A DNA stretch of 64,000 nt from Hydrogenophaga crocea (GCF_011388215.1 NZ_CP049989.1:62001-126000), one strand, 5' to 3'; counted from the stretch's first letter, positions 1 through 8,800 are shown. Notes: generated by a model not told the origin, from the letters alone. Numbers and translations: made by a program.

Positions 1-2
1 GC

Positions 3-923
3 AAGAAGCACGGCTACATCTTCGAGGTGCCGGCCGACACCAGCCTGAACGCGGCCGATCCCACGCCCATCGTGGCCATGGGCCGCATGGCGCACGAAGC
101 CAGCGCCATCGATCCCGCGACCGGCTACTGGTACCTCACCGAAGACCAGGGCAACGCCAACACGCTGTACCGCTTCCGCCCGAACAACCTCAGCGGCGGC
201 CTGGGCAGCCTGCACCAGGGCGGCCTGCTCGAAGGCCTGGCCGTGGTCGGCCAGCCCAACGCGGACCTGCGCTATCCCACGCTGTGCCAGGAGTTCCAGT
301 GCGCCTGGGTGCCGGTGGACAGCCCCGACGCCGATGCCGCCACGATCTCGACCACCGTCGGCTCGGTGACCGGCAGCGGCCCGTTCCGCGGCGCCTATGC
401 GAACGGCGGCGCGATCTTCGGCGCCAACGAAGGCTGCTGGGTCGCCAACGGCACGGTGTTCTTCACCGACAAGGCCACCAGCGCCGCCGGCAACGGCCGC
501 CCCGCGCGCAGTGGCGTGATCTGGGCGCTCGACCTCGCGACCCTGGTGCTCAAGGCCATCTTCGTGGGCCGCGACCGCGTGATCGGCAACTCGCCCGACA
601 ACATCTGCGTGAGCCCGCGCGGCGGGCTGCTGTTCTGCGAGGACGGCGGCACGTCCAGCCCCACCAGCGGCACCATCGTCGCGCAGGAGCTCAAGGTGCT
701 CACGCCCGAAGGCAAGACCTACACCTTCGCGTCGCACAACTTCAACTTCACCAGCGCCCAGATGCAGGCCGTGGGCAAGGCCGGCAGCAACGCGGGCAAC
801 CACCGCAACACCGAATGGGCCGGCAGCGTGTTCAGCCCCGATGGCCGCGTGCTGTTCGTCAACCTCTACACGCCCGGCGTCACGCTGGCCATCACCGGCC
901 CGTGGAGCAAGGGCAGCCTCTGA
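3..923 (+). CDS. PhoX-like (DUF839) secreted phosphatase, 3' part
   Basis: The reading frame is open from the first base of the window, so the N-terminus, with any signal peptide, is missing; about 306 residues are visible. The visible part reads like the C-terminal half of a PhoX/DUF839 beta-propeller: HGYIFEVPAD, then EASAIDPATGYWYLTEDQGN, a long loop, and SPDNICVSPRGGLLFCEDGG near the end. In known PhoX enzymes such segments carry metal ligands of a calcium/iron-dependent alkaline phosphatase that acts outside the cytoplasm. The downstream PEP-CTERM gene starts 19 bases later and is probably co-transcribed. An enzymatically untested DUF839 relative is the main alternative. Confidence 0.75.
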   Translation, partial: KKHGYIFEVPADTSLNAADPTPIVAMGRMAHEASAIDPATGYWYLTEDQGNANTLYRFRPNNLSGGLGSLHQGGLLEGLAVVGQPNADLRYPTLCQEFQCAWVPVDSPDADAATISTTVGSVTGSGPFRGAYANGGAIFGANEGCWVANGTVFFTDKATSAAGNGRPARSGVIWALDLATLVLKAIFVGRDRVIGNSPDNICVSPRGGLLFCEDGGTSSPTSGTIVAQELKVLTPEGKTYTFASHNFNFTSAQMQAVGKAGSNAGNHRNTEWAGSVFSPDGRVLFVNLYTPGVTLAITGPWSKGSL

Positions 924-942
924 ACCCCCAGGAAGCCACACC

Positions 943-1521
943 ATGAAATCCCTTGCCTATTCCCTCATCGCGGCCCTGGGCCTGAGCGCGGGCGCGCAGG
1001 CCGCCACCTTCGAAGGCGTGGTGGCCGGCACGGCCACCCACACCGAGTACAGCGAACCCGGCCTGATCTCGTTCGACCTGGACTTCGCCTCGCTCGGCAC
1101 CACGACGCTGCGCTACGTGGTCGAAGCCGCCGACTTCGGCAGCCTGAGCTTCAACGCGCTGCTGATCAACCGCATCGGCCTCGGTGGCGTGGGCGTCACG
1201 GGCTATCGCGTGGACATCGGCGCCGGCCTGTTCGCGTCCGTGGGCACGGCCTACCGCGAGTTCTCCGAGTCTTATGCCAGCGTCGACTTCAACGGCTCGA
1301 GCGCCGTGGTCGATTTCGGCATGCCCGAGTTCTACGACGTGCGCCTGGGCGATCCCAAGGGCTATGCGGGCAACGTGAACTGGTCCATCACGGGGCTCAA
1401 CGCCGGCGACGTGCTCAACATCTCGGTCACGGCCGTGCCCGAGCCCGAGGGGCTGGCGATGTTGCTCGCCGGCCTGGGCGCGGTGGCCGCCTTCGCGCGC
1501 CGCCGCCGCAGCGCGGCCTGA
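943..1521 (+). CDS. PEP-CTERM sorting-domain protein, 192 aa
   Basis: A secreted protein of unknown function with an N-terminal Sec signal (MKSLAYSLIAALGLSAGAQA) and a C-terminal PEP-CTERM tail: VPEPEG, a short hydrophobic stretch, then a basic end RRRRSAA. PEP-CTERM tails are recognised by exosortases, which process the protein during export to the surface; exosortase B is encoded at 27131-28048. The middle of the protein is beta-rich with no recognisable catalytic motif. The start ATG has an AGGAAG ribosome site upstream. A strong terminator follows at 1590-1630, so this is the last gene of the transcript that includes the PhoX-like gene. Confidence 0.85.
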   Translation: MKSLAYSLIAALGLSAGAQAATFEGVVAGTATHTEYSEPGLISFDLDFASLGTTTLRYVVEAADFGSLSFNALLINRIGLGGVGVTGYRVDIGAGLFASVGTAYREFSESYASVDFNGSSAVVDFGMPEFYDVRLGDPKGYAGNVNWSITGLNAGDVLNISVTAVPEPEGLAMLLAGLGAVAAFARRRRSAA

Positions 1522-1589
1522 TCCCGGCCCGCGGCCCGCGGCCCGTGTCCGAGGCCCGGGCCATGGCCCGGTCTTCGCCGGGCCCGTCG

Positions 1590-1630
1590 AACGCCCATCC
1601 CGCGCATGCCGTTGGATGGGCGTTTGTTTT
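1590..1630 (+). terminator. Rho-independent terminator after the PEP-CTERM gene
   Basis: A perfect 11-bp stem (1590-1600 AACGCCCATCC paired with 1614-1624 GGATGGGCGTT) with a 13-base loop, followed by TGTTTT. It sits 68 bases after the stop codon at 1521 and about 140 bases before the nuclease gene, separating the two transcripts. Confidence 0.85.
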
Positions 1631-1771
1631 GAAGCCGCAGCTGCAATGGTCTTTTCGGATCAGCGCGGCGCGCTTGGCGCACAGCAAAGCCGTGATGCTG
1701 GCTGACCATCATCACGCAGGCCTTTGACAGGGTGCCGCTCGGGGCACCCGCAGGTGCCCACGAACACGCCC

Positions 1772-4700
1772 ATGCCGCTCCGATCCGCACACCACCGCCC
1801 CGTTCCCTCCACCGCGCGCCTGCGCCGCCTGAGCCTGGCCATGTCCCTGGCACTGCCGCTGTCGGCCATGGCCACCGACGTGCCCCAGGCGCTGCCCTTT
1901 GCCCAGAACTGGAGCAATGCCGGCCTGATCACCACCGCCAACAACTGGTCGGGCGTGCCGGGCATCGTGGGCTATGTGGTGGCAGGGCCCACCACCGGCG
2001 GCATCGATCCGCAGACGGTGCTCGCGCCCTCGACCGACGTGAACGTGGCGCCGAACCAGACCGCGCCCAACACCTACAGCACCGGCGGCGTGGCCGAGTT
2101 CGCGCTGGCCGACCCGGTGGTGGCGCTGGCCGGCTCGAACGGCGCGCACGCGCCCAACATCGTGCTGCACCTGGACACCCGCGGCAAACAGGCCGTTCGC
2201 GTGCGCTACGTGCTGCGCGATCTCGACGGCTCCAGCGACAACGCCATCCAGCCCGTGGCCCTGCAGTACCGCGTGGGCCGCAGCGGCAACTTCATCAACC
2301 TGCCCGCGGGCTTCGTGGCCGACGCCACCTCGGGTCCGAGCCTGGCCACCCTGGTGACCCCGGTGGACGTGGTGCTGCCCGCCGCCGCCGACAACCAGGC
2401 CGAGGTGCAGGTGCGCATCATCACCACCAATGCGGCCGGCAACGACGAGTGGGTGGGCATCGACGACATCCAGGTCGACGGCGACAGCCTGGGCGGCGGC
2501 GTGAACGCGCCCATCGCCACCACCTGCCCGGCCAACGCCGCGTTCGACACCGGCACCGGCGGCAGCTTCGCCGTCTCGGCCAGCGACAGCGACAGCGTGG
2601 TCAATGGCGCCACGCTCGCGGCCAACACGCCCGCCGCCATCACGCTGTCCGCGTTCACGCCCGCCACGCTCGAAGGCGGCAGCGCCAGCGCCACCATCGC
2701 CGTGGCCGGCTCGCTGGCCGCCGGTTCGTACCCGGTGCAGATCAACTTTGCCAACGACGAGCTGCAGACCGCGAGCTGCACCGTCACCATCGCCGTCGAA
2801 GGCACCACCCCGATCCCGCAGATCCAGGGCAGCGGCGCGCGCAGCCCGCTCGAAGGCCAGCGCGTGACCACGCGCGGCGTGGTCACGCGCATCAACAGCA
2901 ACGGCTACTTCCTGCAAGACCCGGTGGGCGATGGCGATCCCGCCACCTCCGACGGCATCTTCGTCTTCACCAGCACCGCGCCCACGGGCGTGGTCGCGCT
3001 CGGCAACGAGCTGCGCGTCACCGGCACCGTCACCGAGTTCGCGGTGGGCACCGGCGCCGAGGCGCAGGCCCGGCCCGTGACCGAGCTCACCGGCACCACC
3101 GCCACGCTGGTGAGCACCGGCAACAGCGTCGCGCCCGTGGTCATCACGCTGCCCGAGGTGGCCGATGGCGAACTCGAGCGCTACGAAGGCATGGTGGTGC
3201 GCATCGCCTCGCCGCTGACGGCCTCGCAGAACTTCTTCCAGGGCCGCTACGGCCAGGTCACGCTGGCGGCCGAGGGCCGGCTCGAAAAGCCCACCAACCG
3301 CCACCCCGCGAACTCCGCCGAGGCCCTGGCCATGGCGCAGGACAACGCGCGCCGGCGCATCCTGCTCGACGACGGCAGCACGCAGCAAAACGTCAACCCC
3401 ACGCCCTACATCGGCGCCGACAACACGCTGCGCGCGGGCGACACCCTGCCCGACGGCCTCACCGGCGTGATCGACTACGGCCTGGCCACCAACCTCGCCG
3501 ACGGCCTGAGCGACTACCGCATCCACCCGATCGGGCCCGTGAACTTCGTGCGCAGCAACCCGCGCCCGGCCACGCCGCCCGCGGTCGGCGGCAACGTGCG
3601 CGTGGGCAGCTTCAACGTGCTCAACTACTTCAGCACCATCGACCAGGCCGGCGCCTCGTGCTTCCCCGGTGGCACGCGCAGCGACTGCCGCGGCGCCGAC
3701 AGCGCGCTCGAACTCACGCGCCAGCGCAACAAGATCGTGCCCGCCATCAACGGCCTGGGCGCCGACATCGTGGGCCTGATGGAGATCGAGAACAACGGCA
3801 ACGGCGCGGCGCAGGACCTGGTGAACCAGCTCAATGCGGCCGCCGGCGCCGGCACCTGGGCCGTGGTGGGCCTGCCCACGGGCGGCACCGGCACCGACGC
3901 CATCCGCGTCGCCATGATCTACAAGCCCGCCCGCGTCACCCCGTACGGCGCCGCGCTCAGCGACACCGCGGCCATCCACAACCGCCCGCCGCTGGCGCAG
4001 ACCTTCCAGCTGTCCAATGGCGAGCGCTTCACCGTGGTGGTCAACCACTTCAAGTCCAAGGGTTGCGACAGCGGCTCGCCCGCGGCCGACCTCGACCAGG
4101 GCGATGGCCAGGGCTGCTTCAACGACCGCCGCCAGCAGCAGGCGCAGGCACTGCTTGGCTTCATCGGCCAGCTCCAGGCCACCGACCCCGACGTGCTCGT
4201 GATCGGCGACCTCAACGCCTACGGCAAGGAAGACCCCATCCTCACGCTGGCCGGCGCCGGCCTGGTCGACCAGATCGACCGCTTCAACGGGCTCGGCTAC
4301 TCGTACGTGTTCGATGGCGAGGCGGGCTACCTCGATCACGCCTTGGCCACGCCCACGCTGAGCGCCCAGATCACGGGCGCGCGCCACTGGGCCATCAACG
4401 CCGACGAGCCCTCGATCATCGACTACAACACCGAGTTCAAGGTCGGCGATCCGCAGTGCAGCGGCAGCTGCAGCCCCGACTATTACCAGGCCAGCGTGTA
4501 CCGCTCCTCGGACCACGACCCGGTGCTGGTGGGCCTGTCGCTGCTGCGCCCGGTGCAGGGCACGGCCGGACGCGACACCTTGGTCGGCGGCGCGGGCGAT
4601 GACCGCATCACCGGCGGCCCGGGCGCCGACACGCTCACCGGCGGCGCGGGTGCCGACACCTTCGTCTACACCGACCTGCGCGACGGCATCGACACCATCA

Positions 4701-4936
4701 CCGACTTCACGCCCGGCACCGACCGCATCGACCTGAGCGCGCTGCTGGCCGCCATCGGCCAGAACCCCGCGAGCGCGATCGCCGACGGCGTGGTGCGTCT
4801 GGTCGATACCGCGGCCGGCCTGAGCCTGCAGATCGACAGCGACGGCAGCGCCGGCCCCATCGCGGCGCGCCCGCTCGCGGTGCTGCGCGGTGTCACCGCG
4901 GGCCAGATCCAGCCGGCCCGCGACCTGGGCCTTTGA
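1772..4936 (+). CDS. exeM: ExeM/NucH-family extracellular endonuclease with RTX-like tail
   Basis: About 1054 residues. An N-terminal Sec-type signal ends near LPLSAMA. A beta-rich N-terminal half and an OB-fold-like segment (SPLEGQRVTTRGVVT) precede an endonuclease/exonuclease/phosphatase domain from about residue 608 to 920. Its motifs are intact: GSFNVLNYF, LMEIENNG (metal-binding Glu), NHFKSKGC, GDLNAYGKEDPI and SDHDPV. The C-terminus from about residue 929 has glycine-aspartate calcium-binding repeats (GGAGDDRITGG, GGAGADTF) and a TDFTPGTDRIDLSALL segment as in RTX exoproteins. Family members degrade extracellular DNA. The 5'-nucleotidase follows 25 bases later. ATG 1772 was chosen over the in-frame TTG at 1724 because it gives a normal signal peptide. 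Confidence 0.9.
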   Translation: MPLRSAHHRPVPSTARLRRLSLAMSLALPLSAMATDVPQALPFAQNWSNAGLITTANNWSGVPGIVGYVVAGPTTGGIDPQTVLAPSTDVNVAPNQTAPNTYSTGGVAEFALADPVVALAGSNGAHAPNIVLHLDTRGKQAVRVRYVLRDLDGSSDNAIQPVALQYRVGRSGNFINLPAGFVADATSGPSLATLVTPVDVVLPAAADNQAEVQVRIITTNAAGNDEWVGIDDIQVDGDSLGGGVNAPIATTCPANAAFDTGTGGSFAVSASDSDSVVNGATLAANTPAAITLSAFTPATLEGGSASATIAVAGSLAAGSYPVQINFANDELQTASCTVTIAVEGTTPIPQIQGSGARSPLEGQRVTTRGVVTRINSNGYFLQDPVGDGDPATSDGIFVFTSTAPTGVVALGNELRVTGTVTEFAVGTGAEAQARPVTELTGTTATLVSTGNSVAPVVITLPEVADGELERYEGMVVRIASPLTASQNFFQGRYGQVTLAAEGRLEKPTNRHPANSAEALAMAQDNARRRILLDDGSTQQNVNPTPYIGADNTLRAGDTLPDGLTGVIDYGLATNLADGLSDYRIHPIGPVNFVRSNPRPATPPAVGGNVRVGSFNVLNYFSTIDQAGASCFPGGTRSDCRGADSALELTRQRNKIVPAINGLGADIVGLMEIENNGNGAAQDLVNQLNAAAGAGTWAVVGLPTGGTGTDAIRVAMIYKPARVTPYGAALSDTAAIHNRPPLAQTFQLSNGERFTVVVNHFKSKGCDSGSPAADLDQGDGQGCFNDRRQQQAQALLGFIGQLQATDPDVLVIGDLNAYGKEDPILTLAGAGLVDQIDRFNGLGYSYVFDGEAGYLDHALATPTLSAQITGARHWAINADEPSIIDYNTEFKVGDPQCSGSCSPDYYQASVYRSSDHDPVLVGLSLLRPVQGTAGRDTLVGGAGDDRITGGPGADTLTGGAGADTFVYTDLRDGIDTITDFTPGTDRIDLSALLAAIGQNPASAIADGVVRLVDTAAGLSLQIDSDGSAGPIAARPLAVLRGVTAGQIQPARDLGL
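4559..4936 (+). repeat. C-terminal RTX-like cassette, copy 1 (nuclease)
   Basis: Encodes about 125 residues beginning GTAGRDTLVGG and ending PARDLGL. The same ordered elements recur at 6888-7274: glycine-rich calcium repeats, (D/G)TITDFTP, IDLSALLA, DGSAGPIA.RPL and P.RDL. The two enzymes thus share a tail although their catalytic domains are unrelated. Confidence 0.85.
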
Positions 4937-4961
4937 TTTCCACCTCCACAGGACCGATCCC

Positions 4962-7274
4962 ATGAAGAACCGTTTCACCCTGGGCGCGCTCGCCGCGTCG
5001 CTGATGCTCGCCGGCAGCCTGAGCGCCGTGCAGGCCGAAACCCTCACCATCCTGCACATCGGTGACCAGGAGTCCTGGCTGATCTCGGCCCAGGGCAACC
5101 TGCGCAACGACGCCAGCCAGCCGATCTCGTTCTACGGCGGCATCGACCGGCTGGCCACGGTGGTGGCCAACCGCAAGGCCGCCGCGCCCGGCACGGTGCT
5201 CACGCTGAATGCGGGCGACTCCTTCCTGCCCGGCCCGCGCCTGACGGCAAGCTTCGCCAACCTCGCCACCGCGCACCCCGACGGCGGCCAGGACTTCTAC
5301 GACGCCATTGCCAACCGCCGCATCGGCGTGGACGCCACCACCTTCGGCAACCACGAGTTCGACCTCGACAACACCGGCCCGGTCGCCGCGCGCTTCGCCC
5401 AGGTCTCGGGCACCACCTACCTCTCGGTCAACCTCGACTTCTCGGTCACGCCCCAGTTCGCCGACCTCGCGGCGCAGGGCAAGGTCGCGGCCTCCAAGGT
5501 GTTCACCACCGCGGGCGGCAAGAAGGTCGGCGTGATCGGCGTCACCACGCCGCTGCTGCCCTCCATCTCTTCGCCGCCGGCCGGCATCATGAAGAACTGG
5601 AGCGCCGGCAACAGCGAGCTGCAGAACCTGCAGGCCCTGCTGCCCCTGGTGCAGGCCGAGATCGACGACCTGCGCAACAACCAGGGCGTGAGCGTCATCG
5701 TGGTGATGAGCCACCTGCAGAACGCGCAGAACGAAACCGGCGTGATGATTCCCGGCCTGCGCGGCGTGGACCTGGTGATCTCCGGCGGCGGTCACGAGCT
5801 CATGACCGACAGCGACGACCTGCTCATCAACAGCGGCGTCGCGCCCACCTACACGCAGCACCCGATCACCGCGCTCGACGCCGAAGGCAAGGCCGTGCCG
5901 CTGGTCACCGGCCACTTCGGCAACCGCTACGTCGGCGAACTGCGCATCGACGTGGACGACAGCACCGGCCGCGTCAAAGGCCTGCTCGGCTCGAAGATGA
6001 TCCGCGTGAGCGGCGCCGCGGCCGACGCCGACGCCGTGACCGGCGACGCCACCATCCAGGCCCAGGTGGTGCAGCCCGTCAGCAGCTACATCGCCGCGCT
6101 CAACGCCCAGGTCATCGGCACCACGGGCGTGAAGCTCAACGGCCCCACCCACGTGGCCTGCTCGCCCGCGCCCTGCCAGTACGTCGCGGGTGTGCGCAAC
6201 GCCGACACCGGCCTGGGCAACCTGGTCGCCGACGCCCAGCGCTTCGCCGGCAAGGCCGAGGTCGCGATCCAGAACGGCGGCGGCATCCGCACCAGCATCG
6301 CGGTGCCGGGCAACGTGACCGTGGGCGACACCTTCAACGTGCTGCCCTTCACCAACCTGGTCAAGCGCGCGCCGGCCATGAACGCCGCGCAGCTCAAGGA
6401 CCTGATGGAGCACTCGGTGGCCGCCTCCACGCCCACGGGTAGCGCCCAGGGCCGCTTCGCCCAGGTCTCGGGCATGCAGGTGGTGTACGACACCACGCGC
6501 ACGCCGCGCGGCACCGCCGTCGGCAGCGGCGACCGCATCCGCCGCATCGTGCTCGACGATGGCACCGTGCTGGTCGACAACGGCCAGGTCGTCTCGCCGC
6601 GCGTCTTCTCGTTCGCCACCATCGACTTCACCGCCAACGGCGGCGACGGCTATCCCTTCGCCGCCAACGGCGTGGTGTTCGAGAACAACGTCAACACCAT
6701 CACCTACCAGGAAGCGCTGGCCAGCTTCATCCGCGCGCCCAAGGCCGAAGGCGGCCTGCAGCGCCTGAACGCGGCCGACGGCGACGAGATCACCGCCAAC
6801 ATGTACGGCATCGAGAACGCCTTCGACCGCCACGGCCGCCTGATCGACCTCGCCGTCGCGCAGTCCACGCCCGGCATCGTGATCAACGGCACCGCCGGCC
6901 GCGACACCCTGGTCGGCACCGCGGGCGACGACGTGATCACCGGCGGCGCGGGCGCCGACACCCTCACCGGCGGCGCCGGCGGCGACCGCTTCGTCTACAC
7001 CAGCGTGCGCGACGCGGGCGACACCATCACCGACTTCACGCCCTACGCCGACAAGATCGACTTGAGCGCGCTGCTCGCCAGCCTGGGCGTTGTCGGCGAC
7101 GGCGTGGCCAGCGGCCACATCGGCCGCGTGGACGTCATCGGCGGCGTGCAGCTGCTCATCGACACCGACGGCAGCGCCGGCCCGATCGCGCCGCGCCCGC
7201 TGGTGCTGCTCAAAGGCCTGACCGCGGCCCAGTTCGTGCCCGGCCGCGACCTCATCGGCAACACCGCTCCCTGA
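4962..7274 (+). CDS. 5'-nucleotidase/UshA-family phosphoesterase with RTX-like tail
   Basis: 770 residues with a clear Sec signal (MKNRFTLGALAASLMLAGSL, then SAVQA). An N-terminal calcineurin-like metallophosphoesterase domain contains LNAGDSF, FGNHEFD (about residue 130), VVMSHLQN and ISGGGHE. A 5'-nucleotidase C-terminal domain follows (NGGGIRTS, FNVLPFTN). The tail repeats the RTX-like cassette of the preceding nuclease. In the family the enzyme removes phosphate from nucleotides in the periplasm or outside the cell. The first metal motif reads LHIGDQES instead of the usual DHH or DxH, and the last reads GGHEL instead of GHxH/Q, so metal coordination or substrate may differ. Its place after a nuclease suggests it dephosphorylates the nuclease products. 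Confidence 0.87.
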   Translation: MKNRFTLGALAASLMLAGSLSAVQAETLTILHIGDQESWLISAQGNLRNDASQPISFYGGIDRLATVVANRKAAAPGTVLTLNAGDSFLPGPRLTASFANLATAHPDGGQDFYDAIANRRIGVDATTFGNHEFDLDNTGPVAARFAQVSGTTYLSVNLDFSVTPQFADLAAQGKVAASKVFTTAGGKKVGVIGVTTPLLPSISSPPAGIMKNWSAGNSELQNLQALLPLVQAEIDDLRNNQGVSVIVVMSHLQNAQNETGVMIPGLRGVDLVISGGGHELMTDSDDLLINSGVAPTYTQHPITALDAEGKAVPLVTGHFGNRYVGELRIDVDDSTGRVKGLLGSKMIRVSGAAADADAVTGDATIQAQVVQPVSSYIAALNAQVIGTTGVKLNGPTHVACSPAPCQYVAGVRNADTGLGNLVADAQRFAGKAEVAIQNGGGIRTSIAVPGNVTVGDTFNVLPFTNLVKRAPAMNAAQLKDLMEHSVAASTPTGSAQGRFAQVSGMQVVYDTTRTPRGTAVGSGDRIRRIVLDDGTVLVDNGQVVSPRVFSFATIDFTANGGDGYPFAANGVVFENNVNTITYQEALASFIRAPKAEGGLQRLNAADGDEITANMYGIENAFDRHGRLIDLAVAQSTPGIVINGTAGRDTLVGTAGDDVITGGAGADTLTGGAGGDRFVYTSVRDAGDTITDFTPYADKIDLSALLASLGVVGDGVASGHIGRVDVIGGVQLLIDTDGSAGPIAPRPLVLLKGLTAAQFVPGRDLIGNTAP
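6888..7274 (+). repeat. C-terminal RTX-like cassette, copy 2 (nucleotidase)
   Basis: Encodes about 128 residues starting GTAGRDTLVGTAGDD and ending near PGRDLIGNTAP, matching copy 1 at 4559-4936 element by element. The similarity extends beyond the glycine repeats into the non-repetitive end, which points to duplication or recombination rather than independent low complexity. Confidence 0.85.
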
Positions 7275-7317
7275 TCCCGCCCATCCCTGAACCGATCTCT
7301 TCACCCAAAGGAAAGCC

Positions 7318-8079
7318 ATGAAAACCACCCGCCAACTGCTCGCCGCGGCCGCGCTGATCGTGACGGGGGTGGCCCCCGCGCTCGCGCAGGGCACCACCTT
7401 CCAGAACGGCAGCTTCGACGCCGGCCAGACCGGCTGGACGCTCTGGGGCGATGCCCAGATCCGCACCACCGGCAGCAAGACCGCGGTGCTGTCCACCGCC
7501 ACCACCGCGTACGAAGACGACGCGCCGCTGCCCGCGGGCTTCAACAACAACAGCGGCGTCTCGCCGGTCAACTTCTACGAAGCGCCCAGCATCGCGGGCC
7601 TGCTGCCCACGGCGCTCGACATCGGCGGCTACGCGATCGAGGCCTCGGCGATTTCGCAGGACTTCTTCGCCACCGCGGGCGACACGCTGTCGATCAAGTT
7701 CGACTGGGCCTTCCTGTCGACCGAATCGATCAACCCCGACTTCGCGTTCATCGCCATCAACGACACCGTGGTGAAGTTCACCGACGCGTTCACGCTGCCC
7801 AACGTGAGCACCTTCAACAGCACCTTCGGCGATTTCAACGATGTGGCCTGGGGCTGGTCCAACGCCTCGTTCAGCTATACCGCCAACGCCAGCGGCGCGG
7901 TGCGCCTGGTGCTCGGCGTGGTCGACCTCAACGACGACCTGAGCACCTCCGAGCTGCGCCTGGACAACATCAGCGTGAGCGCGGTGCCCGAGCCCGAGAC
8001 CATCGCCATGCTGCTGGCCGGCCTGGGCGTGATCGGCGCCGCCGCGCGCCGCCGCGCGCCGGCCCGCACGGCCGCCTGA
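7318..8079 (+). CDS. PEP-CTERM sorting-domain protein, 253 aa
   Basis: A secreted protein with an N-terminal Sec signal (LLAAAALIVTGVAPALA) and a C-terminal exosortase signal: VPEPETIAMLLAGLGVIG followed by AARRRAPAR. The middle begins FQNGSFDAGQTGWTLWGD, a carbohydrate-binding-like or choice-of-anchor beta-sandwich opening often seen in PEP-CTERM proteins, and continues with acidic beta strands (DLNDDLSTSELRLDNIS). It starts 43 bases after the 5'-nucleotidase with an AAAGGAAA ribosome site, so it is probably in the same transcript. It converges on the next minus-strand gene with a 13-base gap. Function unknown; a surface-displayed binding protein is a guess. Confidence 0.85.
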   Translation: MKTTRQLLAAAALIVTGVAPALAQGTTFQNGSFDAGQTGWTLWGDAQIRTTGSKTAVLSTATTAYEDDAPLPAGFNNNSGVSPVNFYEAPSIAGLLPTALDIGGYAIEASAISQDFFATAGDTLSIKFDWAFLSTESINPDFAFIAINDTVVKFTDAFTLPNVSTFNSTFGDFNDVAWGWSNASFSYTANASGAVRLVLGVVDLNDDLSTSELRLDNISVSAVPEPETIAMLLAGLGVIGAAARRRAPARTAA

Positions 8080-8092
8080 GACGGCGCTTCGT

Positions 8093-8782
8093 TCAGCCCG
8101 CCGCCACCGCCTTGCCGCGCCGATGACGCAGCCAGCCGCCCAGACCCGCCAGACCCGCGAGCCACAGCAGCGCGGTCTCGGGCTCGGGCACGGGCGACAC
8201 GCTCACGCGCACGATGAGGTCGTCGAAGTCGGGGCGGCCCTTGTCGCGGCCGATGTTGAAGAACAGCAGCGCGCTGCTGGCGTCCTCGGACAGCACCAGC
8301 GCGTGCGGCCGCAGGTGGCCCCAGCGCGCGCCGACCAGATCGTCGAGCACCGACAGATCGACCCGGCCGGCGCTGGCCTGCTCGAAGCTCAGGCTCTGGC
8401 CCAGCGTGAAGGGCAGGCGCTGCGCGTCGCGTGCGGTGTCGTGGCGGCCTTTGGCGGGGTGGTCGTGGCCCCAGTGGCTCCAGTGGCCCCAGTGGCTCCA
8501 GTGGCCCCAGCCCCAGCCCGGCCGGTCGGCCGCCTCGGTGCCGACCACGGTGAAGCTCAGCGTGGCCGGCCCGTCGAGGACCAGCCGCGCGTTGCGCAGC
8601 ACGCTGTCCAGATCGAAGCCGCCGGTGTAGGTGGCCGCATCGCCCCACCAGACCGGGTCGAAGCGCGAGGGCAGGTCCAGGGACTTGCCGCCCTGAGTGG
8701 ACAGCGATTGCGCGTGGCCCAGCGAGGCCGCCAGGCCCAGCGCCAGCACGGCGGCGCGGGCGATCGAACGAACGGTTTGCAT
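8093..8782 (-). CDS. His/Trp-repeat PEP-CTERM protein, 229 aa
   Basis: A secreted protein with signal MQTVRSIARAAVLALGLAAS and a C-terminal VPEPETALLWLAGLAGL plus basic end WLRHRRGKAVAAG. The middle holds an unusual low-complexity block: WGWGHW, then SHWGHW units, then SHWGHDH, encoded by an 18-bp tandem repeat at 8465-8510. Dense His and Trp could bind metal ions or glycans; this is inference. The start was placed at 8782 because it has an AAGGAAA ribosome site and a proper signal peptide; the frame stays open upstream to 9019 without looking like protein. A GC-rich leader hairpin lies just upstream of the ribosome site. Confidence 0.8.
   Translation of the reverse strand: MQTVRSIARAAVLALGLAASLGHAQSLSTQGGKSLDLPSRFDPVWWGDAATYTGGFDLDSVLRNARLVLDGPATLSFTVVGTEAADRPGWGWGHWSHWGHWSHWGHDHPAKGRHDTARDAQRLPFTLGQSLSFEQASAGRVDLSVLDDLVGARWGHLRPHALVLSEDASSALLFFNIGRDKGRPDFDDLIVRVSVSPVPEPETALLWLAGLAGLGGWLRHRRGKAVAAG
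8465..8510 (-). repeat. 18-bp tandem repeat encoding the His/Trp block
   Basis: On the plus strand the unit GTGGCCCCAGTGGCTCCA occurs at 8465-8482 and 8483-8500, with a partial third copy at 8501-8510. In the minus-strand frame each unit encodes six residues alternating Gly-His-Trp and Ser-His-Trp. Copy number could vary by replication slippage in units of six residues without breaking the frame. Confidence 0.85.
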
Positions 8783-8800
8783 CACGGTTTCCTTGGCTGT

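Noticed and set aside
1712..5107. Antisense frame of about 1130 codons over the nuclease gene
   Set aside because: Same cause; the sense strand has a signal peptide, all nuclease motifs and a ribosome-spaced downstream gene.
8465..8510. Tandem repeat as a CRISPR array
   Set aside because: Units are adjacent with no spacers and encode an in-frame peptide repeat.
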